Part shown: positions 15,201 through 21,931 of the stretch, piece by piece | Layout: each line of letters begins with the position of its first letter | Position numbering within the stretch: position 1 is the first letter of the stretch | Assembly: GCA_016742295.1 (NCBI GenBank) | Contig: JACVCA010000003.1 | Location: 1 to 21,931 of the forward strand | Reading direction: 5' to 3' | Source: Alphaproteobacteria bacterium | GTDB taxonomy: Bacteria; Pseudomonadota; Alphaproteobacteria; JAGOMX01 | Length of the DNA stretch: 21,931 bases | Program-made: the position numbers and the translations under genes | Notes under the pieces: generated by a model | The model's database searches: none | The model's input: the letters and a program-made list of their open reading frames with translations, nothing else | What the model was told of the DNA's origin: nothing

Positions 15201-15921
15201 TTCTCTACCTAAAAGGCTTACGGGACTGCGAGTGCTGATTACGGGTGCCTCACGAGGTATTGGAGCTGCAATTGCTGAACGTTTTGCCCGTGAAGGTGCA
15301 GACCTTATTCTTGTAGCCCGGAATATAGAAGGACTTGAAGAAGTTGACGCGCAGGTTTCTCGCTATGGCGGGCAGACAATACTCGTTCCTTTAGATCTTA
15401 TGCAACACGCTAAAATACCTGAAATGGCAGCAGCTATTTACGAACGCTTTAAAGGTTTAGATGTTATAATTGGGAATGCTGCTATTCTAGGAATCCTTGC
15501 TCCTACGGCACATATCTTGCCCTCAGTTTGGGAACAAGTAATGGCAGTTAATTTAACAGCCAACTGGCACTTAATTCGAGCCTTCGACCCGTTGTTGCGT
15601 CAATCAAAATCAGGAAGAGCCATTTTTGTAACATCTTCTATTGTAACAAAATCTTCTTGCCCATATTGGTCAGCATATGCAGCCAGTAAAGCAGCTCTTG
15701 AGCAATTGGTGAAAACTTATGCAAGTGAGGTTGCACATCCTTATCCAAATTTGAAAGTTAATCTTATTTGTCCGGGGGCTGTCCATACAGCTTTGCGTGA
15801 ACAAGCTATGCCAGGAGAAAATACCATACTTTTAAAAAAACCTATGGATATCTCAGATATTTTTGTTAATTTGGCTGAAGCAAAATGCACTCACCATGGC
15901 AAAATTTTTATTTGTGATTAA
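15193..15921 (+). CDS. Short-chain dehydrogenase/reductase (SDR), YciK-like
   Basis: Classical NAD(P)-dependent SDR of unknown substrate. From the ATG at 15193 the product is 242 residues with TGASRGIG at 17-24 for cofactor binding, an Asn-Ala-Ala loop (95-97) in place of NNAG, catalytic Ser149, Tyr162 and Lys166 (Y-x3-K), and PGAVHTAL after the sixth strand. An in-frame TTG at 15184 would add only three residues; ATG is preferred. An Arg at 43 after the second strand could favour NADP. The start lies within the end of cvpA (eight-base overlap), so the two are co-translated. The same type of SDR gene sits after radA-cvpA-purF in many alphaproteobacteria, from memory, so this is the conserved neighbour with purF removed. 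Confidence 0.9.
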   Translation: MSDSLPKRLTGLRVLITGASRGIGAAIAERFAREGADLILVARNIEGLEEVDAQVSRYGGQTILVPLDLMQHAKIPEMAAAIYERFKGLDVIIGNAAILGILAPTAHILPSVWEQVMAVNLTANWHLIRAFDPLLRQSKSGRAIFVTSSIVTKSSCPYWSAYAASKAALEQLVKTYASEVAHPYPNLKVNLICPGAVHTALREQAMPGENTILLKKPMDISDIFVNLAEAKCTHHGKIFICD

Positions 15922-15922
15922 C

Positions 15923-15931
15923 TGGTATAAT
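15923..15931 (+). promoter_or_regulatory. Extended -10 promoter ahead of vgrG
   Basis: TGGTATAAT is a perfect TG-n-TATAAT extended -10 element, starting two bases after the SDR stop codon. No good -35 is visible, which extended -10 promoters tolerate. The transcript would start near 15938 and give a leader of about 70-90 bases. It indicates that the VgrG module is its own transcription unit. Confidence 0.5.
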
Positions 15932-15957
15932 TTAAAGCTAGCAATTTATATAAAACG

Positions 15958-15970
15958 AGTGCATTGCACT
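15958..15970. promoter_or_regulatory. 13-bp palindrome just downstream of the vgrG promoter, candidate operator
   Basis: AGTGCA-T-TGCACT is a perfect inverted repeat with a single central base. It lies about 20 bases after the predicted transcription start and about 40 bases before the vgrG start. The position suits a repressor site or a small 5'-leader stem. It matches no operator consensus that I can name. Confidence 0.3.
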
Positions 15971-16008
15971 TGAGCATCTGATCGACTAAAGTTTTACAAA
16001 AGCATCAT

Positions 16009-18189
16009 TTGAGAAGAATAAAGCCAGTGACCCAATCATTTTTAACTCGTGAAGATCCTGTTTTCCTGAAGCTTGACACGCCTCTGAGTAAAAATAGCCT
16101 AGTACTTAAAAAGTTTTCAGGTCAAGAAAGGATCTCTGAACCTTATGAATTTGACCTTCTTATGCTGTCAGAGAAAAAAGACCTCAGCTTTGAAGAGCTC
16201 GTGGGCAAAGAAGTAACTATCACATTGGAGTGTGGGCCCAATAAAAGGTATTTTCATGGAATAATAGGTGAGTTTCTTCAGAGTCGAACAGATTTTCTTA
16301 AAAATTCTGACCTTACTATCTATACAGCAAAGCTTTATCCTAAGCTATGGATGCTAAAATTTACCCGTGATTGCAGGATCTTTCAGAATAAAACAGTTAT
16401 TGAGATCATTAAAATAATTTTTGATGAAAATCAAATTACTGATGTTGAAATGCGCCTCGGTGATAGTGAGTGGAAGGTCAGAGATTACTGTGTACAGTAT
16501 AATGAAAGTTGTTTCAATTTTGTATCCCGGTTACTTGAAGCAGAAGGTATTTTTTATTTTTTTGAACATCGCCAGGGAGGTCATAAACTAATCCTTGCAA
16601 ACAGCCAAGAAAACCATCAGGACTGCCCTAATCTTCCAACTGCTCAAATAGAAGTTTCCAAGCGCCAACCCTCATTTATGAACCGCATTCAAACGTGTGA
16701 TATTGTGCGCAGAATTATTCCTCATGAACATGCTCTTGCAGATTTCAATTTTATAACTCCAAGCACTAAATTATTTTCAACATTTTCTGGAGATGGAGAA
16801 GGTAAGCGTCTTTATGAATATCCAGGAGAGTATGAGAATCAAGCAGATGGTGACAAACTTACAAGGTTGCGGCTTGAAGCAGATGAACTCCCTCATGAAG
16901 CGATTGTAGGTCTTTCAACAATACCCTTCTTTGTATCAGGATTTTCCTTTACCCTTCAAGGGCATCTTCGCGAAGATGCGAATCAAAAATATGTGTTGCA
17001 TACTATCGAGCATCATGCAGAGTTGTCTGATGATAATAAATCAAACGCTCTTTATAGTAATAAATATACTGCTTTTCCTTACAAACTACCGTATAGAACA
17101 CCTTTAAAAACTCCAAGACCCTTTATTCCTAGTACGCAAACTGCAATTGTAACTGGTAAAGAGGGGGAAGAAATTTGGACAGATAAATATGGTCGTGTTA
17201 AGGTAAAATTTCACTGGGATCAAATCGGCATAAATGATCAGAATAGTTCTTGTTGGATTCGAGTGGCACAAAATTGGTCCGGCAATAATTGGGGGTTTGT
17301 ATTTACGCCTCGTATAGGAATGGAAGTCATCGTACAACATCTTGAAGGTAATCCTGATCGTCCGATTATTACAGGATGTGTTTATAATGCCGAGCATATG
17401 CCCCCCTATCTGCCTGATCAGCCAACAAAAAGCACAATCAAGACTCGTTCTAGCAAAGATGCTACAGATAGTAATTATAATGAGATTCGCTTTGAAGATG
17501 CTAAAGGCAAGGAAGAAGTATATGTTCAAGCTGAAAAAGATCTAAATGTTCTCGTAAAAAATAATCGTGCAGCCACGATTGAGCAAGAAAACGATGAGAC
17601 CACTATTAAATGTGGTGATCGTGTTGTTGTGATTAAAGGAGAAACACGAACTTTGGTAGATGAGGTAACGACCAGAAACGGTATCGGTGATGATAAATTA
17701 ACTATTCATAAAGGGAGTCGTTTCGAAAAATTGTGTGGTGAAGGATCATCTCAGGGTGACTATATTACAGAAATTGTTAAAGGGGATCGACGTTTAACGA
17801 TTACCAAGGGTAATGAAGAAAGGGTTTTAACAGAAGGAAGTCGCACAATTAAAGTTAATAATGGTGAAGAAACCCATTTTAATGCAAAGAATTTTAAACA
17901 CACAGTTACGGAAGACTATAATCTTATCATTAATGGTAATCTTGATATAAAGGTAACGGGGACAATTACCATCAATGGGGAAAAAACTTTTGGCTTAACA
18001 GTTCCTGAGAAAGCTACAGTCAAAGCTATGAATGTGGAAGTGGAAGGTGGGACAAATGTAAATATTAAGGCGGGGGCCACATTAACGGCATCAGGTGCAG
18101 CCTCTGCTACCTTTGAAGGCCAAGGCTCCGCTAATTTAAAATCTTCAGGCATTACAGCAATTGAAGGTTCTCTTGTAAAAATTAATTAG
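16009..18189 (+). CDS. vgrG: Type VI secretion system spike protein VgrG (TssI)
   Basis: Trimeric spike at the tip of the T6SS tube, combining phage gp27- and gp5-like parts. The 726-residue product has the gp27-like region (about 18-360; LKKFSGQERISEPYEFDL near the start, YNESCFNFVSRLLEAEGIFYFF at about 164-185), the gp5 OB-fold (about 378-468; TDKYGRVKVKFHWD, SCWIRVAQNWSGNNWG, GNPDRPIITGCVYN), the T6SS-typical NEIRFEDAKGKEEVYVQAEKDLN (491-513), and a beta-helix needle of short Gly/Asn/Thr repeats to the C-terminus. No enzymatic extension follows, so it is not an 'evolved' VgrG. The start is uncertain: TTG at 16009 or GTG at 16027, the latter with GAGAAG about ten bases upstream. No other T6SS component is in the window. 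A repeat protein follows 14 bases downstream. Confidence 0.95.
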   Translation: MRRIKPVTQSFLTREDPVFLKLDTPLSKNSLVLKKFSGQERISEPYEFDLLMLSEKKDLSFEELVGKEVTITLECGPNKRYFHGIIGEFLQSRTDFLKNSDLTIYTAKLYPKLWMLKFTRDCRIFQNKTVIEIIKIIFDENQITDVEMRLGDSEWKVRDYCVQYNESCFNFVSRLLEAEGIFYFFEHRQGGHKLILANSQENHQDCPNLPTAQIEVSKRQPSFMNRIQTCDIVRRIIPHEHALADFNFITPSTKLFSTFSGDGEGKRLYEYPGEYENQADGDKLTRLRLEADELPHEAIVGLSTIPFFVSGFSFTLQGHLREDANQKYVLHTIEHHAELSDDNKSNALYSNKYTAFPYKLPYRTPLKTPRPFIPSTQTAIVTGKEGEEIWTDKYGRVKVKFHWDQIGINDQNSSCWIRVAQNWSGNNWGFVFTPRIGMEVIVQHLEGNPDRPIITGCVYNAEHMPPYLPDQPTKSTIKTRSSKDATDSNYNEIRFEDAKGKEEVYVQAEKDLNVLVKNNRAATIEQENDETTIKCGDRVVVIKGETRTLVDEVTTRNGIGDDKLTIHKGSRFEKLCGEGSSQGDYITEIVKGDRRLTITKGNEERVLTEGSRTIKVNNGEETHFNAKNFKHTVTEDYNLIINGNLDIKVTGTITINGEKTFGLTVPEKATVKAMNVEVEGGTNVNIKAGATLTASGAASATFEGQGSANLKSSGITAIEGSLVKIN

Positions 18190-18203
18190 GAAATACTTAA
18201 ATC

Positions 18204-18848
18204 ATGACTTTCTCTTCTGATGCCCTTAAAACTATTGATAAGTTTGATCAACAAGGTTGTTTAATTCAAAGATTAACAATGCTTGATTCTGTTCTTCAAG
18301 GCCCTATGGAAGTCTTTACGCCTGAGGGCATTACAATTCAAAAATTTAATTTTGACAATGGACTGCTAGAAGGAGAATGTTTTTTATATGATAATGAGGG
18401 GGTCTTGGTTCAGGAGTTAAATTATGTTAAAGGCAAACTTCATGGGCTTGCTTATTTTTATTGTGAAGGGGTCCTTTCTAGCCAGATCCATTATGAAAAT
18501 GGACTTATGAATGGAGTCGCAACTTTTTACAATCCCGCTGGAATGGTAATTGCTGAAGCAAATTATTCTCAAAATAAACTTGAGGGGGAATTCACACTTT
18601 ATAATGAAGAACAAAACCCTTCTAAGAAGATGTTTTATCGCCAAAATAAACTTGAGGGCCTTTCTGTCACTTTGTATCCTTCAGGTATGCTTATGGAAGA
18701 ACAGTTCTATCAAGATGATAAGCTTGAAGGACGGGCTATCAAATATTTTGAACAAGGAACGGTTCAACAAATTAAACATTATGAATCTGGAATTCTAGTT
18801 GGGCCACCCACAACATTTGATCTTAAAGGTCGTCTTGTAAAAGAATAG
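18204..18848 (+). CDS. MORN/YwqK-like repeat protein encoded with VgrG
   Basis: A 214-residue soluble protein without signal peptide or membrane segment, built almost entirely of an approximately 24-residue repeat. From residue 33 there are seven units plus a partial eighth, each starting with Gly after a Leu-Glu/His-type pair and following the pattern G-x4-Y/F-x2-x-G-x-x-x-x-x-x-x-Y-x-x-x-x-L-x. One more degenerate unit covers about residues 10-32. This is the MORN-variant repeat of the toxin-antitoxin YwqK antitoxin family. The ATG is preceded by AGGAAA about ten bases upstream, and the gene lies 14 bases after vgrG, so the two form an operon. Position suggests a cargo adaptor, a VgrG-associated effector or an immunity protein; none can be chosen from sequence. 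No toxin gene adjoins it. Confidence 0.8.
   Translation: MTFSSDALKTIDKFDQQGCLIQRLTMLDSVLQGPMEVFTPEGITIQKFNFDNGLLEGECFLYDNEGVLVQELNYVKGKLHGLAYFYCEGVLSSQIHYENGLMNGVATFYNPAGMVIAEANYSQNKLEGEFTLYNEEQNPSKKMFYRQNKLEGLSVTLYPSGMLMEEQFYQDDKLEGRAIKYFEQGTVQQIKHYESGILVGPPTTFDLKGRLVKE
18300..18845 (+). repeat. In-frame coding tandem repeat (about 72 bases per unit)
   Basis: Units begin at 18300, 18372, 18444 (69 bases), 18513, 18585, 18657 and 18729, with a partial unit from 18801 to 18845. DNA identity between most units is low, so the array is old. One 17-base string, CAAAATAAACTTGAGGG, is identical at 18570-18586 and 18642-18658, exactly 72 bases apart, suggesting a more recent duplication or gene conversion of that boundary. 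Confidence 0.8.
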
Positions 18849-18911
18849 TACAATTATAATAAAAGTTAATGTGGATGAAAATTCTTTTTGTATCTGAAAG
18901 AACTTTCCCCA

Positions 18912-18935
18912 GCATTTCATTAATAATTGAAATGC
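18912..18935. other. Perfect 8-bp hairpin downstream of the VgrG module
   Basis: GCATTTCA (18912-18919) and TGAAATGC (18928-18935) flank an 8-base AT loop. It is the more stable of the two structures after the repeat-protein gene and may protect the 3' end of that mRNA. Only a broken T-rich stretch follows it, so it is not a classic terminator on its own. Confidence 0.5.
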
Positions 18936-18945
18936 AAATATTTTC

Positions 18946-18967
18946 TCAATAAGCTTATTGATTTTTT
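18946..18967 (+). terminator. Probable weak terminator of the vgrG operon
   Basis: A perfect 16-bp palindrome, TCAATAAGCTTATTGA (18946-18961), is followed directly by six T (18962-18967). Folded, it gives a 6-bp AT-rich stem with a 4-base AGCT loop. The stem is weak, but the T-run and the hairpin ten bases upstream together suit transcript termination. Confidence 0.5.
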
Positions 18968-19156
18968 AAAATAACCTATGTATGATTCTATTGTTCTTAA
19001 TGACCCTGATAGGATGCTGGTTAATTACTAGCTATCAAAAGCTCGCTGTCTTAAATTGAGAAGATTCTTTAAAGGATCTATTTTGTTATTTTTATGCAGT
19101 CATCAGAGACAGTTTGAACTTGAAATAGCTAATTATGTGTTAGTACAAAGATCAAA

Positions 19157-19176
19157 TTAATGAAAAATTTCATTAA
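19157..19176. promoter_or_regulatory. 20-bp palindrome upstream of the helicase gene
   Basis: TTAATGAAA-AA-TTTCATTAA has perfect 9-bp arms around a 2-base centre, 96 bases before the helicase ATG. It could be an operator or a hairpin in a long 5' leader of the kind seen in some cold-induced DEAD-box genes. The promoter itself is not resolved, so the role is open. Confidence 0.35.
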
Positions 19177-19271
19177 CAAAGAATAAAACATTCACGGTTA
19201 CTGAAGCGTGTATTCTATTTCTTTTAGGCTTTCCATAATTTTCTAAAATTAATCTTAATAAGGATCCTATT

Positions 19272-20543
19272 ATGCCATTTATGAAATTAGACCAAAATAT
19301 TCAGAAAGCAATCCAAGCTTTAGGTTACACATCACCTACCCCTATACAACTCAAAGCTATCCCCCCTGCCCTTGAAGGCCACGACATCTTGGCTTCCGCG
19401 CAGACAGGAACAGGGAAAACGGCAGCTTTCGTTTTGCCGATACTACAACATTTACTTACAGCTCCAACTGTCAAAGGCCATGGTCCCCGTACATTGATTT
19501 TAACACCCACAAGAGAACTTGCCATGCAAGTTAGCGAAGTAATTAAAGGTCTTAGCCGCTTTACTTCTCTTAAATCAGGAGCTATTGTCGGTGGTGTTCC
19601 TTACCCTCAACAAGAACGGTTACTTAGGCAACCGCTTGATATTCTTGTTGCCACTCCTGGCCGCTTTATGGATCATGTGAGACGGTGTCTGGTAGATTTC
19701 TCACGTATTGAAAAGCTGGTTCTTGATGAAGCCGATCGCATGCTTGATATGGGATTTGTTGATGAAGTTGAATCTATTGTCAAAATGCTTCCAAAAAAAC
19801 ATCAAACCCTCTTCTTTTCGGCAACGTTCAATAAAGGTATTGATCGCATCGTAGCTAAAATCCTTAAAAATCCTGTCCGTATTGAAATAGCCCCTATGAA
19901 AGATGGCAATAAAAGAATTAAACAGCAAGTCTACAAGGCTGATAATCTCGATCACAAGCAAGCACTGTTAAGTGAGCTTTTAAAAAGCGATGAACTTTCA
20001 AAAGTAATTGTTTTTGTCAGTACTAAAAGATCAACTGAAACTCTTGCTAAATTTCTTATTTATAAAGGGCACTCAAGTGCTGCTCTGAATGGTGATATGC
20101 GTCAGAGCGCAAGGAGTCGCATTGTAAAAGAGCTTCATGATAGTAAGCTTAAAGTTTTGGTTGCAACCAATGTTGCTGCAAGAGGCCTTGATGTCAAAGG
20201 GGTCACGCATGTGATTAACTTTGATTTGCCTGCTGATGTGGAAGAGTATATCCACCGCATCGGACGAACAGGTCGACAAGATGCTGATGGCATTGCAATT
20301 TCTTTTGTAGATAATAAAGATCGCTCAAAATTAGTGAAAATAGAGCAATTCCTTGGTAAATCTATTGAAAAATTAATTATTAAAAACCTTGAACCTTCAT
20401 CAAAACCACAGGCTTTTATTAAAGCACCTGGTAGATCTATGCCACCCAGACGTGAGAAAAGTAAAGGTTATGGTAATAGATCATCGTCTGTACCTTTTCA
20501 CAAGAGACCAAAGCAGAAAGAACGTCCAAGAGCCAGTTACTAA
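19272..20543 (+). CDS. DEAD-box ATP-dependent RNA helicase, RhlE-like
   Basis: Cytoplasmic RNA helicase, probably in ribosome assembly or mRNA turnover. The 423-residue product has every motif: Q motif GYTSPTPIQ (18-26), I AQTGTGKT (43-50), Ia PTRELA (79-84), Ib TPGR (128-131), II DEAD (152-155), III SAT (183-185), IV VIVFVSTKRS, V ATNVAARGLDV (298-308), VI HRIGRTGR (328-335). The C-terminal tail (about 375-423) is Lys/Arg/Pro/Ser-rich, a probable unspecific RNA-binding tail. Overall pattern and tail suit the RhlE group, but RhlE, RhlB and SrmB types are hard to separate by eye. The ATG has AAGGA eight bases upstream. The gene stands alone, convergent with serS. Confidence 0.93.
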   Translation: MPFMKLDQNIQKAIQALGYTSPTPIQLKAIPPALEGHDILASAQTGTGKTAAFVLPILQHLLTAPTVKGHGPRTLILTPTRELAMQVSEVIKGLSRFTSLKSGAIVGGVPYPQQERLLRQPLDILVATPGRFMDHVRRCLVDFSRIEKLVLDEADRMLDMGFVDEVESIVKMLPKKHQTLFFSATFNKGIDRIVAKILKNPVRIEIAPMKDGNKRIKQQVYKADNLDHKQALLSELLKSDELSKVIVFVSTKRSTETLAKFLIYKGHSSAALNGDMRQSARSRIVKELHDSKLKVLVATNVAARGLDVKGVTHVINFDLPADVEEYIHRIGRTGRQDADGIAISFVDNKDRSKLVKIEQFLGKSIEKLIIKNLEPSSKPQAFIKAPGRSMPPRREKSKGYGNRSSSVPFHKRPKQKERPRASY

Positions 20544-20553
20544 AATTTAATAT

Positions 20554-20592
20554 TACGTCTAAGAGAGTATTAAAATAGCTCTCTCAGACGTA
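20554..20592. terminator. Shared hairpin between convergent helicase and serS genes
   Basis: Arms 20554-20567 and 20579-20592 (core ACGTCT-A-AGAGAG and CTCTCT-C-AGACGT) pair over 14 positions with one mismatch, around an 11-base loop. It sits 11 bases after the helicase stop and 27 bases after the serS stop on the other strand. There is no strong T-run on either side, so it may act as a bidirectional 3' stabiliser or a weak terminator. Confidence 0.6.
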
Positions 20593-20618
20593 CGCATTTA
20601 TTAGATTCCTTTCGAAAC

Positions 20619-21896
20619 TTACTTTGAAATTACCTTCAATCCGCCCATATAGGGTTGAAGAACTTTAGGAATTATAATACTACCATCCTCAGTTTGATAG
20701 TTTTCAAGGATGGCTATCAATGTGCGCCCTACCGCCAGTCCTGAACCGTTTAATGTATGCACAAATTGTGGCTTATTCTCTAAGGGATCATCTGAACGAA
20801 AGCGCGTGTTCATACGTCTTGCTTGATAGTCACCGCAATTTGAACAACTTGAAATTTCGCGATAAGTGTTTTCACCTGGCAGCCAGACTTCTAAATCATA
20901 GGTTTTCTTGGCCGTTGCACTTGTATCTCCTACGCATAAAAGCATCAAACGATAGCTTAGGTCCAGGCGTTCAAGAATTGTCTCAGCTGCTTTGGTCATC
21001 CGTTCGTGTTCTTGAGTTGAGGCTTGAGGATGAGTAATGCTAACCAACTCAACCTTGCTAAATTGATGTTGGCGAATCATTCCCCTTGTATCTTTGCCGG
21101 CTGCCCCTGCTTCAGATCTAAAACAGGGGGTAAACGCCGTAAAGCGTAATGGTAACTCTGATTTGTGCAAAATATCACCTTGAACTAAGTTTGTGAGTGA
21201 AACTTCTGCAGTAGGAATCAACCAACGGTCATCAGTGGTTTTAAAAAGATCATCTGTAAACTTTGGCAATTGCCCTGTTCCATAAACAGTGGCATCTCTA
21301 ACCAGTAAAGGGGGCACCACTTCTTGATAGTGAAATTCTGTGGTATGAATATCAAGCATAAATGCTCCCAACGCCCGCTCTAAACGTGCTAATGCCCCCT
21401 TAAGAACCACGAAACGTGAACCTGAAATTTTTGCAGCAGCCTCAAAATCCATTAACCCCAGATTTTCTCCTAGTTCAAAATGACGTTTTGGAATGAAATT
21501 AAATTCTGGTCTTTTTCCAATCTCACGTACTAAAATATTATCAGCTTCACTCTGACCATCTGGAACTTCCGGAAAAGGAATATTGGGGATACTTTCTAAA
21601 ATTTTCTGAAGAGATTGATCAAACTGGTGACCCTGCTCTTCGAGACTGGGAAGTAGGGTTTTAATTTCGCTTGCCCGGTTCATATAGGAATCAATATTTT
21701 CACCTCGACTTTTAGCTTCACCAACTTGCTTTGCAATGACGTTTCGTTCGTTTTGAAGATTTTGTAGTTCTGTGTGAATGTGCCTTCGTTGCATGTCTAG
21801 ATTTAATATATCTTGGGCAATAGGTGTTTGCCCTCGACGAATTAAACCTTGATCTAGCTCTTGCGGGTGATCACGAATCCATTTCAAATCTAACAC
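20619..21896 (-). CDS. serS: Seryl-tRNA synthetase
   Basis: Class II aminoacyl-tRNA synthetase charging tRNA-Ser (and tRNA-Sec where present). The 425-residue product has the N-terminal long antiparallel coiled coil that grips tRNA-Ser (about 28-100), then the catalytic core: motif 2 FRSEAGAAGKDTRG (259-272), the serine/ATP region EVWLPGENTYREISSCSNCGDYQARR (335-361) and motif 3 NGSGLAVGRTLIAILE (383-398). Length and motifs are normal. Translation begins at GTG (21894-21896) with AAGGA seven bases upstream; the family start MLDLKWIRDHP confirms it. The promoter is outside or at the very edge of the window. Confidence 0.97.
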   Translation of the reverse strand: MLDLKWIRDHPQELDQGLIRRGQTPIAQDILNLDMQRRHIHTELQNLQNERNVIAKQVGEAKSRGENIDSYMNRASEIKTLLPSLEEQGHQFDQSLQKILESIPNIPFPEVPDGQSEADNILVREIGKRPEFNFIPKRHFELGENLGLMDFEAAAKISGSRFVVLKGALARLERALGAFMLDIHTTEFHYQEVVPPLLVRDATVYGTGQLPKFTDDLFKTTDDRWLIPTAEVSLTNLVQGDILHKSELPLRFTAFTPCFRSEAGAAGKDTRGMIRQHQFSKVELVSITHPQASTQEHERMTKAAETILERLDLSYRLMLLCVGDTSATAKKTYDLEVWLPGENTYREISSCSNCGDYQARRMNTRFRSDDPLENKPQFVHTLNGSGLAVGRTLIAILENYQTEDGSIIIPKVLQPYMGGLKVISK

Positions 21897-21931
21897 GAAA
21901 ATGTCCTTTGTTTTTAAATATTATTAAAATT

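Larger units (their letters stand above)
18849..19271. other. Gene-free AT-rich intergenic region with three inverted repeats
   Basis: This 423-base stretch between the VgrG module and the helicase gene holds no ORF with a credible start and length. It contains a hairpin at 18912-18935, a palindrome followed by a T-run at 18946-18967, and a 20-bp palindrome at 19157-19176, each listed separately. The middle part (about 18968-19150) shows no feature that I can support. The helicase ribosome-binding site (AAGGA at 19259-19263) is at its end. Confidence 0.6.

Noticed and set aside
17104..17529. 141-residue minus-strand ORF inside vgrG
   Set aside because: Antisense to the strongly conserved OB-fold region of VgrG; no ribosome-binding site and no recognisable motif.
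16009..18189. Evolved VgrG with C-terminal toxin domain
   Set aside because: The protein ends directly after the needle-like repeats; nothing resembling an enzymatic domain follows.
18300..18845. CRISPR-like repeat array
   Set aside because: The repeats are in-frame coding units with divergent DNA and no spacers; they belong to the MORN-type protein.

Overview
This window reads as the chromosome of an AT-rich alphaproteobacterium, most likely a host-associated (intracellular) lineage such as the Holosporales/Paracaedibacterales group. This rests on gene order (tolB-pal-cpoB-tilS-ftsH, radA-cvpA-SDR), on alphaproteobacterial-looking TilS, GlmM and RadA sequences, on the apparent loss of biosynthetic genes from otherwise conserved strings, and on a type VI secretion spike gene. 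The taxonomic placement is an inference from recollected gene orders and needs a search to confirm. No rRNA, tRNA, CRISPR, transposase or prophage was seen.

Layout: (1) 1-6082, plus strand: the end of tolB, then pal (own promoter, strong terminator), cpoB/ybgF, tilS and ftsH, the envelope-integrity/tRNA-lysidine/protease string of alphaproteobacteria. (2) 6083-7458: a GT4-type glycosyltransferase abutting ftsH, and a 116-residue protein of unknown function overlapping it. (3) 7455-10228, minus strand: a complete zinc/manganese-type ABC importer (ATPase, permease, solute-binding protein), preceded by a possible 30-residue membrane peptide and an 18-bp palindrome. (4) 10379-11305, minus: ygfZ, an Fe-S maintenance protein. 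(5) 11497-12861, plus: glmM, normally close to ftsH, here about 5.4 kb away and without the expected folP. (6) 13108-15921, plus: radA-cvpA-SDR, overlapping genes, without the purF that usually sits between cvpA and the SDR gene. (7) 15922-18848: a transcription unit with its own extended -10 promoter, encoding a T6SS VgrG spike and a 24-residue-repeat MORN/YwqK-like protein. (8) 18849-19271: a gene-free stretch with three perfect inverted repeats. (9) 19272-20543 plus: an RhlE-type DEAD-box helicase, convergent across a hairpin with serS (20619-21896, minus).

Most of the window is housekeeping. The accessory content is the metal transporter, the glycosyltransferase pair and the VgrG-repeat protein module. 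The last is the best candidate for a poorly described system: a VgrG without an effector extension, immediately followed by a repeat protein related to families used as antitoxin/immunity or adaptor proteins. No T6SS structural genes are nearby, so it would rely on an apparatus encoded elsewhere.
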